Shown piece by piece: positions 31,501 through 45,151 of a DNA stretch of 64,000 bases. The DNA is from Paragonimus skrjabini miyazakii (lineage: Eukaryota > Platyhelminthes > Trematoda > Plagiorchiida > Troglotrematidae): the NCBI GenBank assembly GCA_014338405.1, contig JTDE01000241.1, forward strand, positions 17,953 to 81,952. The letters run 5' to 3'. The notes under the pieces are model-generated. The model was not told the DNA's origin. It worked only from the letters and a program-made list of their open reading frames with translations, and made no database searches. Made by a program: the position numbers and the translations under genes. The first letter of the stretch is position 1. Each line of letters begins with the position of its first letter.

Positions 31501-34500
31501 TTCTTGCAACAGGACTTGTGCATTGTCTCACGCAATTTCAGATGGCTTTTGGCTTAGTTATTAACGTATGTACACATCGAATTAAGGTCTCAGCTACATC
31601 ACGTGATACAGAGCTGGAGTATTCAAGGCTAAGACTGCCTTTGTTAAGTTGAGGACTTGAAGTTGCTCCACTACAGTCGACGACGTAAAAGTAGCAGTCA
31701 GAAGAGTTTTATTCAACGACTACGGAACCGTTGTCAAAGTAAGAGAATATAGGAAGGGATTGTGACATTAAAATATTGATGTTTGCTGTAAAACACCAAG
31801 ATGAAGTGACATAAAAAGGTGATTGGGATGCGGATTTTTGACCTGAGATTTTCATTCTCACATACCACTGATTCAGATAGACGTACACAGTATAGGTCCA
31901 TCCGCTATTTACCATTTCATGCGCCTTTTAGAAATCAGAAAGAGCAGTGGATTAGGATACTGCATGTCCAGCAAAAAACTTGGTGCACAGAAGCAAAACA
32001 ATATTTAGCGACTTAAAACGGGTAGCCTTGTCTGTTACCCAGTCTACGGTACCTTCCGGCAGATTACCTCACACTACGTTCGCTGCTGTCAGGCTACTGA
32101 ACAACTGACAGGGGTAGCTAAGCCAAACCTGGACTTAATCTAGTAGTTGTGTAATGGATAGCCGGCGTCGTTACCGACAAGTCATCCTGAACTCCTTTTG
32201 CCATATTCTCGTGAGTACTTTCGTTCCACTATAGTTAATCTCTCATAAGGATCACACTTACAAAACAATAAATTTTGAAGTAGATGATGTAGATTCTGTA
32301 AAAGAAATTTTTCAAACTACCTAACATTGACCACTTTAAAGAGAGAGAGAGAGAGCGCAACTGATTGACGGTTTACTCCTATAAATTGACCTGTTGTTCG
32401 TCGTATTGATGACGGCTGAATTACTGTCATCCCCCATTAAGATTGAGGGACAGATTATCAGCCTGACCAAATTAGCCAAATGCTCGGATATAACTAGTTT
32501 GCCTACTATGAACCATCTGGATGGATTTAGACGACGAACAAGGCACATACATTAATTAAAACGATTTAACTTTGGCTGCTAAGAACAGATGTATTTCTTT
32601 TATTTCGTTCCATTTACTCTATCCGTTGAACTGTGAACAGAGATTATATTTCCTTTTTCTCAAAATCAGTTGATCTTAAATCAAGCTCATTCGACTCATT
32701 GATTCGACGTTGGTCACCTTTACATTCCTACAACCTAACCTAAACCTTTACTTGATCACTTCTCGGGTGCCACACAATTTATGACTGAATGGGAACTTCT
32801 GAATTTGAAGTGAAACATTACCAATAGGCAACCTTTGGCATTTCTTACGATTTGTTTGGAAATAGTAAATGTTCAACGAGCCTGAAGAATATTCTAAAGA
32901 ACTTGTAGATTTATTACCATTCCTATATTCAATCAACTGATGGATGGTTAATTAGGTGGTGTTGACTTATGAGTGAAGATTTGGGTCAACTTTTGCAGAA
33001 TTGTCGTAACTAGCCACTTCCTTATCTAATTGTTTTCACAACCTTGTCTGTACATACAAGCTTGAAGAGCTCTAGAATTCATCCGACTTTTATACTTTGA
33101 ATTATTTGCCTACATCTTTGGAGAGTTAGTATCCGTGATAAGATGCACTGTATAGCCTGACCAACAACCAAGAAGGGATGTCAAGCGGGTCTGACAGCAT
33201 TCCGTTTAACCATAATCGACCTCATGTCTAGGTTACAAAAGGTTATGCTGTCATATGAGGTCTGTCTGTTCGAAATGTCACATTGAATTTAGCTGGGCAT
33301 CACCAAATAAAGGTTTGCCTAACGTCATTCAAATAGAATCTTTGTTAGCTGTTAACATTTAAAATAAACACAGATTGGAACTTGAAATTACGAGGTGAGT
33401 AAACTCATATTCGACATTTTAGCCCTGAGTCAACCCATGATTATCATCATTAGGGACGTTGCTTACTCTAACAGTTACAAGTACAAAAGCAAACCAACCA
33501 AAAAAATTATTGGCTGTAGCCTTTTTTGATTTGCCTAAGTATATTTTCAACCAATAGTTTAAATATTAGGGCAGTTTGAAGCCAGACAGATTATACATCT
33601 CAATTCTAGACTCATGACCATGACATCCTCCAGAAATTTCTTTTGAATGTCAGCGTTCATAATGACTAAGGCTTAGCGTGAGGGTCGATCCGTTGGCAGA
33701 AATAATAGATGGCCACACATGTTTAACTGTTTTCAAGTCTTAGTTGCTAACTCGTAACCCCTTCGAATTAACTCAATTGAACTGTGGTGTTGTTGACTAT
33801 CAACCAACTCAAAGATACTTATATAAGTAAGGGCAAAGGACTACTGCAGTAAGACCAAGTCTCTTAGTCGCACAGTGTGCTATGTTATGTATATACTGTC
33901 TGCCACCACAGACGAAGAAGCTTTATAAACCTTTCACATGTCAACGACGATCGCATTAGCGAATTTTCAATCTGAAGGACTTACAGCAATCAGGTAAACG
34001 AAGTGATCAATTAACCAAGGCTGTCTTCTAAGACAGATCAATTTAGGATGAGGCCCGGTCGTAATATCGTTCAAGCAACAGTTCATGCACGAAAAGCTTT
34101 CATGCACCATAGGTCAACTTGAATTACCAAATAAGAACTCATCACAATGCCTTATATTGAGGTCTTTATTAACAAGAATTTCAATCCTATGCTAAGTTTG
34201 ACAGAAATAGTTTTGCAACAATAGATTGAAGTGATTTTTTTGATTTGCGGAACTATCTTCGTTGTTCTTTTGAAGTCGATATAGTTAATTATGTGAATGT
34301 TCGAATTTCTTCTACTATTCCCGACAGTAATGCCACAAGGGGATGTAGAGGTAAAGTTTCTGAGGAGGATCTGCGCCATCATGTACACGGCGCCACGCTT
34401 TGTGTTTCAGAACATTCGATTTTAGTCAGGAAAACTGCTCCAACCAATAGCCCGTGTGACTTGTAAGTCATCTGTCTGGTCAATAAAACCCCAAAATCAC

Positions 34501-35057
34501 GAGACTTGAACTGTACGAACATCCTCATCAGACTGAATGGTTGTGACAGCCAATGGGTTTCAATAGATTATAGCATTTCTTATTGAGCACTGATTTATGC
34601 TAAAATCGTAGGTATCTTAAATTGTACAAGTAATACCTTCTACATAATATCAGTACCTGTGATACACGCGATGAGTTTTGGTTAGTTTTAGGAAAGACCA
34701 CTACTTTCAACATGGTTTATATGGTGATTATTTGTTACCATGGTAAATTGTTATATTTCACTGGACAGATTTAAAGTAATACAACATGTAGTGAAGCTGC
34801 GTTCTTCCGTGTGACATGAACACGTACAAAACTTTCGTCGTTTCCAGTTTGCTTCGGATTCGTTAAATAGAAATTATTCAAAAATTGGTAAAGAATTTTA
34901 TAGATTTAGATGCGCTTGTATAATTAAATTACCCACAGTAAAGGTTTTTACCGACATTCTTGACTTCTTTTGCAATCACATATATGTGCGTATTTATACT
35001 AATGAGAAAAGACATGTACTCAGTAACACTTGCATTTCACACTCGAGTCCGTTATCA

Positions 35058-35060
<3 letters not shown>
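28520..35060. other. Long gene-less AT-rich interval upstream of the neuropeptide gene
   Basis: Short frames only. 30,283-30,680 is open on the minus strand in more than one frame (110 codons in the longest), with a possible donor (ATCGTGAGTT) near 30,345. The protein is unrecognised and the multi-frame openness argues against a call. A (GA)n run lies at 32,341-32,355. No transposon fragments were recognised. Confidence 0.35.
32341..32355 (+). repeat. (GA)n microsatellite
   Basis: Perfect GA dinucleotides, seven and a half units. Confidence 0.9.

Positions 35061-35117
<57 letters not shown>
35061..35117 (+). repeat. (AT)n microsatellite, about 28 units
   Basis: An uninterrupted AT run of 57 bases. 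A perfect run of this length is usually polymorphic, and its length in the assembly may be approximate. Confidence 0.97.
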
Positions 35118-35122
<5 letters not shown>

Positions 35123-37206
35123 CAAGTGAGACGAAGAATTTTCAAGAACAAATTACATTCCCTTATTGAGCATGTCAGGAAGTTTATGGTGGTCGTCTCA
35201 TACCTACCTGTTCTCTTTAGCATTTTATATTATGGTCCATTTGTTCGTGCACTTTTACCTTCCCCTGATAAATGTTACTTCTGTTCGAGTCAAAGCATTT
35301 AAGGGGCGTTCTAAAACCAGTTACTTGAGATGTGATTAAGTTCTTGACGGTCAGGGCTTGTGTGCACTCTACCAGCTCAACCATATAAAATGGCTGTGGC
35401 TCAGGAATTTCTTCGCAGTACTAGAACTGTCACCACAATTTTACTGTTCACTTGCTGAGCTGCGGTGTGAACTGTTTGATGCAAATGGTTCTCATTAAAT
35501 TTAAACAAATGTATGAGGCTACTCATTAGTAGCCGGCAACTGTGAAAAATTTGCAGGCCGGACAAGTGCATTGAGCTGGTTCTGTCAATTGACTAAATTA
35601 CGAGGAATTTAGTTCTATTTGACAAACCGATCTAAGAAGCCACGTTGGAACTTCGGCAGCCCAATTGTCGAATTCGGGTACCTGCAGACGTGTAAAAACT
35701 TTCCTTTGATCCAAATCACACAGAATCTCATTCTTCTAAATTTGCTGCCTTTCTCCCTACTTTACTGTGGGGACACCCTGTGCACTGTTTTGTGGGTAAG
35801 ACTTTAGAAGATAAAATTTAATTGCGCAACCTAATCACTTAGGTACATGTTTAAATGAGCATTAGTTTACGGACACGGGTTAGAGCAAAGTAGATTAGAC
35901 CTGCTTTTGTTAAATCCATTCAGCTTCTTTTGGAACCAGTTAGCCACATGACTGGGCGCTTATCTGAATAGTCCCATAAGCACGACCCAGCTTACCTCAA
36001 CAATAGTTTAAGGAAGTCAGTTAGCAGTGTAATATCTTCCCACCTAGTTAACTTCAATCATTCTGCCATTGTAATTGGTGCATTTTGCTCAACCTACACA
36101 CACAGTCGAGCATTCTGATAGCAGAAGCCGTTAGAATTCGGTTGTATTACTCAATCAGAATTTGGATTTCCTCTGACTTTCCACTTACTCTATAGGGAAG
36201 AAATGACCTATCGTTCAACTGGCGATTCGACTGCTACTTCTCATTGATATGTTCAGTCTCATCAAATGCCTTCGTTTTCATTAACTCCGTTATTCATTTG
36301 TTTGTAGCACCGTATTATCACTGCTTTGCCCTCAAACCAAAGATGAATAACCGTAAGCGAACCTGTTTTTGAAATTTAGGTGGTTTACTGAATCAGTTAC
36401 TTGACTCAATAGTCACCTGTCCTATGACTCTAAATTACAGTATTTTTGTCAGAATTACTCATAAGCCGCATTAAATATGGTTATGTTTTGAATTAGTTAA
36501 CAAACAATTCACCTTCTAAAAATAGCCAATTAGTTGAGATAATGGTATTTTCTCTGACCTTACTGTAGTGATTTGCTTGTATTCAGACTTACGGAAGTTC
36601 CACCCTGATAGGGAGCATCAACAATGATTTATTGTCGTATGTGGTCAACTGGAAGTTTTCAAATCAGTATACGTCTACTGATGACGGTAAACTGAACAGC
36701 ACTGTGATAGTAGAACATTGTTTTCCAAACGTGAATATATAAACGACTAACAATCGTGCATGGAATGACTTGCGCGATTACATTTCTGTGATTGTATATG
36801 TGGGTTACATAATTGAAAAACCTACGTAAACAGTGGGTGTAAAATAATTGTCGTAAAACTGGAAATAGTGTAGATGTTGATTCTAATTTCGGCCCAAAGA
36901 ACGAATTTAATTCTAATATGTGAAAACTTTTAACCTACTTACGGTCATCACCACAATCATTACAATTGTTTGATCCAGTTTTTGTATACAATTAAGAGTC
37001 AACTATACAGATTTTACTTGATGGGATAAAAGAAGGCTATTTCGATTTTATACTATTCATTAAAGTTCTAAAATCAACATATACTAATTATTTGTGTAAT
37101 GCATTTGTAAAAAGATGTCAAGTTTACAACTCTGTATTATCTCACGGCATACAACTTGATGCACTTGTAAATGCCTTTAGGTCAACAGACAAAAATACAC
37201 TTACCC
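35118..37206. other. Gene-less AT-rich interval
   Basis: No frame above 62 codons. On the minus strand, GTAAGT-type donor words occur at about 37,196-37,206 and 36,940. An open 60-base segment (36,947-37,006) lies between an AG and the latter. This could be a small exon, but the evidence is only the splice words. Confidence 0.3.
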
Positions 37207-37219
37207 GATTAGCTATTTG

Positions 37220-37526
37220 CTAGTCGAGGTAATAATAACCTTCTACATCCTTTATATCAGTTAGGTAACCAATCAGGTTACACTTATGGACTTGAGGAAG
37301 AAATTTGCGGACACTCTTAGCAAACATACCAAAGAATGCGAATACGCTAATTTGCCCACCGGTGTTTATTCCACTCATCCATCCGAGTAACATCTTCTGA
37401 CGCAAAACAGACAGGCTTAAAGTTAATCCCAGTTCATATTGCTTGGCTGAATTTTCTTCTGAATTCTTTCCGATGAAGATAGTTTTTTCATATTTAACAA
37501 GGCGATACCGGTGTTCATTTGTTTGT
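37220..37526 (-). CDS. Possible terminal exon of an unidentified host gene
   Basis: From an acceptor-like CTGATTTAG ending at 37,527, the minus strand is open for 101 codons to a TAG at 37,220-37,222. The reading starts QTNEHRYRLVKYEKTIFIGK, includes LRQKMLLGWMSGINTGGQIS and VFAFFGMFAKSVRKFLPQVH, and ends EGYYYLD. Composition is balanced, with mixed charged, hydrophobic and aromatic residues and no low complexity, unlike most frames here. An upstream donor CATGCAG/GTAAGC at 38,006 would join in phase. I do not recognise the protein. A 101-codon frame alone is not significant in a window this size, and a second frame over the same bases (37,423-37,680) is also open, so this remains a candidate. 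Confidence 0.35.
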
Positions 37527-38005
37527 CTAAATCAGCTGGTTTTGAATTTAGAATATTATTAACAGTCACATTTACTAATTTATTATGCATTGGAATAATT
37601 TGTATGAGCACTGTTTGTAAAGGACATTTTACCAAAGACATTAAAAACAAATCAGCTTGAAGTACAGGGATTACAGACACTTTATGAAGTTATTCGTGAA
37701 CAATATTTTATGTTTCAAAGTGTTTTTACCATTAGATATTTTTCTGTCGATTTGCTTAATTACATTTTAACATATAAACATAACTGGTTTGATTAGCTTG
37801 CTTGATTTGGAAGAGTCGCATAGAAAATCCGAAAATAACCTGGACCTATAAATTGATCGAACTGTTTCAATGTGCGTATATACGGAAGTCAACCATGTTC
37901 TGCCTTACAGGATATAACGTTCTTATGTTCAAAAGAGGCGCAAGGATACAAGTGTTTAGACAATTGACATACACCCGACTGAGAAACAATCCTTTGTCAG
38001 CTTAC

Positions 38006-38033
38006 CTGCATGAACAAATGATATTGGTCTGTT
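38006..38033 (-). CDS. Possible small upstream exon of the 37.2 kb candidate gene
   Basis: On the minus strand, GTGCTGCAG precedes 28 bases that end CATGCAG before GTAAGC, a strong donor. Spliced to 37,526, the phase fits the 101-codon frame (codon AG+A, Arg). An exon of 28 bases is short but not rare in flatworms, where micro-exons are known. The call rests on two splice words and phase. Confidence 0.2.
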
Positions 38034-38059
38034 CTGCAGCACCTTTAACATGAAATCCC

Positions 38060-41000
38060 GAGGGAATTATGGAATGAAAATTTGTGCTGACTAACCGTTA
38101 ACATTCAGGACAAAGGAAATGATCGTTCTTTAAAAATGCAGACCGTCACTTTATTACGAGTTGCATGATGAGATCAGAGTTTGTGAGAGATGTGTTGCAG
38201 TATGTATCATCTATTCGAAGGTCGTCTTTCGCACACAGTTTTTTGCAATAATATGTCAAGATGTAGGTAGATCATAGGATTAGCTGAAACTTCTCCCAGC
38301 AAATAAGGATGACACTGATATCAAGTTTTCATATCGAGTGTTTTGCACTTACAATTTAATATCTTGAAATTGTTAATGGCCGGTATTTGATCACACTCTA
38401 CCTTAAAGAAATTTCAAAAGTTTCGTAGAGGTTGAGGCGCTCTTCACACACTGGCACTCAGATAACTTAAAACCAAAGGGCCAATTGTATAGATTTGTGA
38501 GCATACGTAATTAAGCTCTATAAAAGTTGGAAGCATCTGGAGATCTGGTTCACATAAAGAATATGAACCATAGTGATAGATTTTTGTAATGCATTGGTAA
38601 TGCTTCCGATCGTGTTAGAGCTGAAAAATTCATTTTCATCCACCATGTCACTTGCATGAGATCAATCACTATTGAAAGATATGACATTCAACAGTTAACA
38701 AATCATCTACCTATCAAAATATTCGGTGTTCTTACTACCGTTAACGGCAAACACTGAGCGTGAACATTTGTAAGGAATTTCATGCATTCATCCATGTAAA
38801 CAAACTGGTTATCCGGGTGAATCTGAAATCCACACAAACGCCTTATTATTGTTTAATCAGAAAACACATTGCTTTCGCTTTTTCAATGAATTAATATACA
38901 TCACAAGCTGTTTCTGGTTATCGGACATGATTGACGGTCTCATTCAGATAAGTTGTCATGCATGTTGTTTTTCTGAAGTCGACGCTGACCTGTACATCCA
39001 GAATATGTTAGCGCAGACAATTAACCGCTCCCTATTAAATTACTTGAATTGACTACTTGAACCAATAACCACATACATTGACTAGCAAGCGCCCCGTTTA
39101 CAATCACTAATCGATTTCTTTACCCATTCTAATTAATATTACCAAGCAAACGGTGGTTTGGTGAACAATCTGTTTTCAGCTATACATGATCTATGCATCG
39201 TCCTGCTTGCTAAGCAAGTAAAATCGAAAGCAATTTTTCACATAATTACGTCAGGTGGTTCTGATTTTGAGAGTAACTAGTTGACCAATATGAGCTTCGG
39301 AGTTGTCAAGTGAGTAATCGGGGCTATGGTTGCCATAGTTTCTGAAGAAAAGTTTTCCGAGCGCACAATTATGAATTGTACAGCCGAATTCCGTCCACCT
39401 CTGTGAATTCGAAACGTAGAAACAATCCGAAGATACTACCGTGCCTAAGCAGCTGAACGGCTACCATTCTTGAGTGTTTGTCTGCAGCTTAAAAAGCAAT
39501 GATTGAGGTTTCGCAGTTTGGGTGATTTAGTATCACTGCTTGCATGCGTTATTAAGCAGTTACATATAGTTATTCCTCAGATCGGAAGCGTGTGTCAGTC
39601 CCCACTCTCCAACCTCTTAATTTAAAGTTACCTAGTAGATTGGATTATAACAAGTGTGACGAGTAATCAAGTATGCTACTATGAGCCATATTCTAGAGAC
39701 GAAATATTTACGAGCGTAAGTGACCCGTTATTTGTGTGTAGGTTTTATTCACTTGTCAGTTTAATAAAAAAAACTTTGTGAGGATTATTTAGGTGACGGA
39801 ACTGTGGATATTATGGACTTTTAAATACAGCTTATCCACGGTAATATAACATGATAAGTTTACCACTGTGTTGGCCGCGCCAAGAGATCACGGGGGTGTT
39901 GGACTAAAATGATCACTATTACTCCCCAAGTCGTTTGATTTTGCAGCACGTTCGCTCAACAATACGTCGTTTTTATAGAAAGCCCATTTATATGCGGTTG
40001 CTGTATACAAAAGTAAACCTGCTGACTCAATAACAAGTCGTCTCACTGACTCTCAAAAAAACTTTCAGTGCAGTCTGACCGATTATATCATCCGCAGTTC
40101 TCCGTTGATCCCTCTAAATCCAAAAGATAAACTCTCGATGTACGACTGATCTGTAGTGGTTTACAGGTTCGTTTGTGATCGTTCAGTAAGCAGCGTGGGT
40201 CGTAGGATTCGGTATTTGTCTAGAAAAATCAGAGAGCATCATCAAACATAGCTTGAGACAGGCGAGAGAAAATCATTCATGAATACCACTGTAAGTCACC
40301 TGACCAACAGTTGTGTAAACTGTCCATTCACTAGTTTCTGCGGAGTCTCACCGCGTCATCTATAATTCGTTCGTCAGTGAAATTTGGCCACTGCCGAAGC
40401 TACTACTATTCGACTGTTTCGGAAGTAAACGTTCGTTCAGTCGCTCCAGCTGCATTGGTCATTATTTGACCCACCCGATCAATACGTGAACAGTTAAGAC
40501 CCAAAAAGCTCTCGCAAGTAAGAAAGTGTGATGGTGTGATTTCTGATCAACAACAAACTTTCCTGTGACCATTTTGTTTTGGCTTTAATAACCGTAACAG
40601 CCTGATAAGAGTTAATCAAAAATGCCTCTAGCACACTCCATTTTGTATCAAAAAATATCCTCTAATAACCGCATGAAAGAATATTACTGATGTTACCGAC
40701 GAAAAATCGTTTACGGACTGAGAAAATTTTTTTGATCTGACATGTATGATTGAGTAATTCGAAATCCTATGCTAAAAACTGTCGCACAAATTACAAATTC
40801 AGATAAGTTTCACATAATGCTAGCCAAAAAAGCGCTTGATAACAGGTGATCATATCCACAGGAAGTTGTACTGAATTCTTTAAACATTTACCGTTTATCA
40901 AAAAAATCATAATTGTTCCAACCCTGTCGCTGTAGTTCCACCTGGTGCTAATATTACAATTAAATGAAATATATAAATCTGGTCATGTGTTGCTTATCAA

Positions 41001-42900
41001 ACTAAGCGTGTCAGGTGATTGGCCCCATAGCTTTGTGAAACAGATTGAACTAAAATGCGGTGGCATACAATTCTCGAAATTTGGATGATTGGCTCACGCT
41101 CGTTCAATAAAGCTTGCTACTATTGCGGTATACGGGAAGAGGGATCTATTTTCACGGACATATTCGAAGAAACATGTGCGTCTATCATGATTTATACATA
41201 CTATTAGGTTATAATCCGTCTTACTCGATTTCTTAGTCCCAGAAAATAAAAACAAAGCATGATAAATTTAAACCACGAGAAGTCGACTTATTTTCTTACA
41301 CAACCTTAATAGAACAAATGAGCAAATTGCTTATACGAACACCCCCGTGGTAATTAGTAATAAGACAATCTCCTACTACCTACCTCTGAAGTAAATTTTT
41401 AACCTGGGGGTTAGTATGAGATAAATATGCTTTTAATGAGGCTTTCCGTAAGCTCTGGTTATTTCTTCTCACTTCCATCCCTTGGTAATGGGCTATCTGG
41501 GTTAAATTTCTGGGTGCTTGGCACGAAAGATGGGATTTTCGAACATTCGAGGAATTTTAAAATCTAATGAAACCTATTTACCGTCTAAGTGGTCTCTTCG
41601 TATGACGGGACGAACGCATGGAAATTTGCATCACCAGTCTCCGATTACTCATACAATTCATTTGATCATCCGGCAGCAGTCAATAGGTTTCATCGACTTC
41701 GGGAAAACTGCGGTGGCCCATATAATCTTAATTAATTGAGACGATTTCTACAGTCTTTCTAATCAGCAGAGACTTTAGCAGGACCGTGTTTTGGATGCAA
41801 TTCACATTCGTCTACTGTAGTTCACCGTGGCAATTGCAGAAAAGGTATGCGTGATGGCCTGAACACAGTTTTGTTTAATATCATAACTACATAGACGTTG
41901 CTTGCATTGGTATTTCATTCTAGTAGTTGCGTGTGCATCCTCTGTCTGAATGGTAGATACTGTGTTGGGTTGATGCAGCTGCAGTGCCACGGTTCTCGGG
42001 AATGTGAGAATGATTTAGCTATCTACCAAGAAGAAAACCATTTAGCGATTTTGACTGTCCATTTGCTCGTCAGAGAAAAAGACGAATATACAGACGAAGT
42101 TACCGATCAATCAAGCCTTCCAAGTTGCATGATAAGATACAGAGAATTGAAAGCTTAATTCTAGGTATTACTATCTTCTCCAACATTTCTGACAATGTAC
42201 ATGGAGGCCAGAATCCCATACTACTCATCAGTATTCAGAATACCACCCAACAGGTCAATGCTTTCTGTGATTCTAACTTGGAGCGAAATCCTAGTCGAGC
42301 GGTCATCGATTGAAGTTAACAGACAGTAACTGTGTCTCCTCTCGAGGCGATCGGGAAACCTGATCATTACTCACAAGCAAAAGTGGTTGAGCGTTCACGT
42401 ATGATAATTAGGTCGTGCCCGATGTTATGCCAATGTTGCAGTGGTCAAAACGGTAGCCTCCTGAACAGCGTGGTCAGAGTTGTAGTCCCGGCAGTGACAA
42501 GGATATACACTACTGATGAGTTCTAATGAGAGCGGAACTCGAGTCTAGTGCTTATTTTCGAAAGGGGCCGATTGGAAAGTCTATGAGTGTGCGACAGCTG
42601 CGATCAATTGTGGGTGATGTTCCATTTATATACGGTTTTGCTTCTGCTTATACTACACACCTTCAAATTCATGATAGGCATAATTATTTTCTTGTTATCA
42701 GCAGAAAGAAGGCAATTAACACTAATTATTTGCTAACCGTTTTATGAACGACTTGGTTTCAGTGTTCGGTATATTTATAGAACTGAAAAATAAATTGACA
42801 AGTCACTTTTCCAACTCTAAACCCAAGATACTTCATACCAACATTTTAAAAACCTCATAATGATCAGTTCTTTTGACTGAATTCACCAAAGTGTGTAGCA
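38060..42900. other. Gene-less AT-rich interval
   Basis: A cluster of plus-strand frames at 41,518-42,747 (62-86 codons each, chained with short overlaps) is the densest coding-like part, but no motif was recognised. It may be an old repeat. The rest has no frame above 67 codons. Confidence 0.35.
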
Positions 42901-42904
42901 GTAT

Positions 42905-43255
42905 TTATAGCTCATGACATTTTTGTACACATATGCGATAATCGCTCGTGACGGAAGACCAATGCCACAACACGTTATCGGTCTGTATACGTTTGGAGTA
43001 TTTCATTAGCCAAACTTTAACAGTAATGTGTTCATCTTTTTGCCGAATTTTATTTATTTTTCCAGTATCGTTAAGTGTATCGCTCAAGGTTTCACGCTTA
43101 CAAATAAACTGATTTTGATATTTTTCACTTACGAGTGAGCTCCAACAGACAAAATAACTTGATACATTCTTGTTTTGAAGTGATCTCAAAAATGAAATAT
43201 GCGTATAAAATGAACGACAGTAAAATGCAAGTTGCTGACCAAAAATAAAGTACAC
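42905..43255 (-). other. Unassigned 116-codon frame with internal splice-like signals
   Basis: The minus-strand frame contains QLAFYCRSFYTHISFLRSLQ and continues through SSLVSEKYQNQFICK to CVQKCHEL. At its start TATTTTTGGTCAG/CAAC (43,234) is a good acceptor, and CACTC/GTAAGTG (43,143) a good donor. A 92-base exon with the remainder as intron is therefore an alternative to a single long frame. The same strand carries the 37-38 kb candidate exons, so one gene could span both. The protein is not recognised. Confidence 0.25.
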
Positions 43256-43424
43256 AGGATGTTAGAGTGTGCAAAAAGACGAGTAGTTATTAGTTGCACC
43301 TCGCTCGCAAATGATTGCTACTATAGCATTCCGATAGAAGTTTCAGCCAATCCCTGACGAAAACAAACATAATACGTGTGTCTTGCTGTTGCTAGAACTC
43401 GCCAGTATTGTGTGTTCTTTTTTC

Positions 43425-43500
43425 GGCCGGGATTAGAACTCCGACTACACTTTCATTAAGCAACCATATTGACTACTGTACCACTGGTCTCCCGCAAGAT
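43425..43500 (-). repeat. tRNA-like module 1 (SINE-related)
   Basis: On the minus strand it reads GCGGGAGACCAGTGGTACAG, resembling a Pol III A box, then GGTTGCTTAATGAAAG, then GGAGTTCTAATCCCGG, resembling a B box. It is related to the module at 43,845-43,925 but not identical. It is too imperfect for a functional tRNA and best read as a tRNA-derived SINE head or tRNA pseudogene. Confidence 0.55.
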
Positions 43501-43844
43501 ACGACTGACCTATCATATCTGAACACTCAACCAGTTTTGCTTGTAACTAATGAACAAGTAACTCAGTAGTCTCTATAGAAAGTGCAGTTAGCTGTTAACT
43601 TCAAACAAGAACTGCACAATCAGGACTTTCGAGACAGGTAGATATATTCGATTTCACTAAACTTGCTGAACAAAATTTTAGGCTACTGATGAGTAGTCTA
43701 GGATTTGACTAACTTCAAATCAATCATCACTGTCGCGTGACTGCAGATTTTTCATTTCGATAGACTAACCAGCCGACTTCTTTCGAAAAGAAGCGTTGGA
43801 CTTGATTTTCGCCCTTGCTATAACTTGTCATTAGTGCACCTCCT

Positions 43845-43925
43845 TGCGACGGTCAGAATTAGAACTCCGATTGGCTATCATTGAGCAACCGTGTTGAACA
43901 CTGCTCCTTTAACATCACATTAGAC
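43845..43925 (-). repeat. tRNA-like module 2 (SINE-related)
   Basis: On the minus strand, GGAGCAGTGTTCAACACGG, GGTTGCTCAATGATAG and GGAGTTCTAATTCTG align block by block with module 1, about 420 bases away. Both have the same orientation. The B box is further decayed here. Confidence 0.5.
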
Positions 43926-45001
43926 AAGATTGAATTGTAACATGCGAACTATAGTTAGTTTTATTAACCCCATGACAAGTTCGCAGTAGTACGATTAATT
44001 TATTAGAACAACTATGCAAAACGTTCAACTTGGGGAATAAACGTTTTGGAACAAACATTAACATTCCAAATTACGGGTATAACATTCTGGTATTTAAAAA
44101 AAATCACCGGATAAAGGGATTTACGAGATTGTGTTAATCGCGATCACTGTATCAGAGACAATAAAACGTAGAAGACTAACCGACTTTCACGAAAATGTAG
44201 AACATCCAAAATCGTACTTCATGAATTGTGCTGTATATATATATAACCAACTCAGTAGCAAAATGCTAAATGTATTAAGATTATGGCATTTCTTTGTATG
44301 GACTTAGCGTGTCGGTAATGATGAGGAAAATAATCATGATTTGCGGATCAATTTCATGGCTTAAATTCACTGTGGTGGATATGCGCGAAAACGAATTAAG
44401 TTACAATGATTATCCAAAATGTTGTCTGCTTTAAATTGACCTTCACAGGTCAAGTGATCGAACAGAATGTAAGATTTAGGGAACGGTTAAAAAGGTTGAT
44501 GAACGAACGCCATGTACATACACTGGGGTTGTGAATAGATGTTCTATTCCATTTTAACGAAATTGACTGCATAAGAATAATCCGTCATGAGATAATCGGT
44601 TTGTGCGGTTAACTATAATCTTAATGAAAGCTTTCTGAAAAATAAATTCAAAGGGTGGTTGATTGTTTGATCACAAATGCATATTTTATATAACCTTATG
44701 AAGGTTTCATAATGGTTTTTTATGCGGTTTGGTTACCTGCGTTAAACAAGCAATTCTACTGTACAAAGAAACCAATCTTCTTTGAGTTCATTTGACATGT
44801 TCAGCTGAAGGTTCATGATGTTACCTGTTGGACTCTGCATCAGTAGTTTTCTCTCGAAAAGTCTCAACATAAACTATCTAATTGTATTGGCTGCTGAATG
44901 GTATGTAGATGCTATTTTGCTGATTTGTCATTGGTTACTGATGATGACTATTTCATTAATTATTTAGTTATTTTCACTGCGTGAGTCAAAATCACTGTGT
45001 C
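43926..45001. other. Gene-less AT-rich interval
   Basis: No frame above 60 codons and no repeat recognised, up to the assembly gap. Confidence 0.45.
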
Positions 45002-45151
45002 NNNNNNNNNNNNNNNNNNNNNNNNNNNNNNNNNNNNNNNNNNNNNNNNNNNNNNNNNNNNNNNNNNNNNNNNNNNNNNNNNNNNNNNNNNNNNNNNNNN
45101 NNNNNNNNNNNNNNNNNNNNNNNNNNNNNNNNNNNNNNNNNNNNNNNNNNN
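45002..45151. other. Assembly gap of exactly 150 N
   Basis: A second scaffold gap. Frames reported across it are meaningless. Confidence 0.97.
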
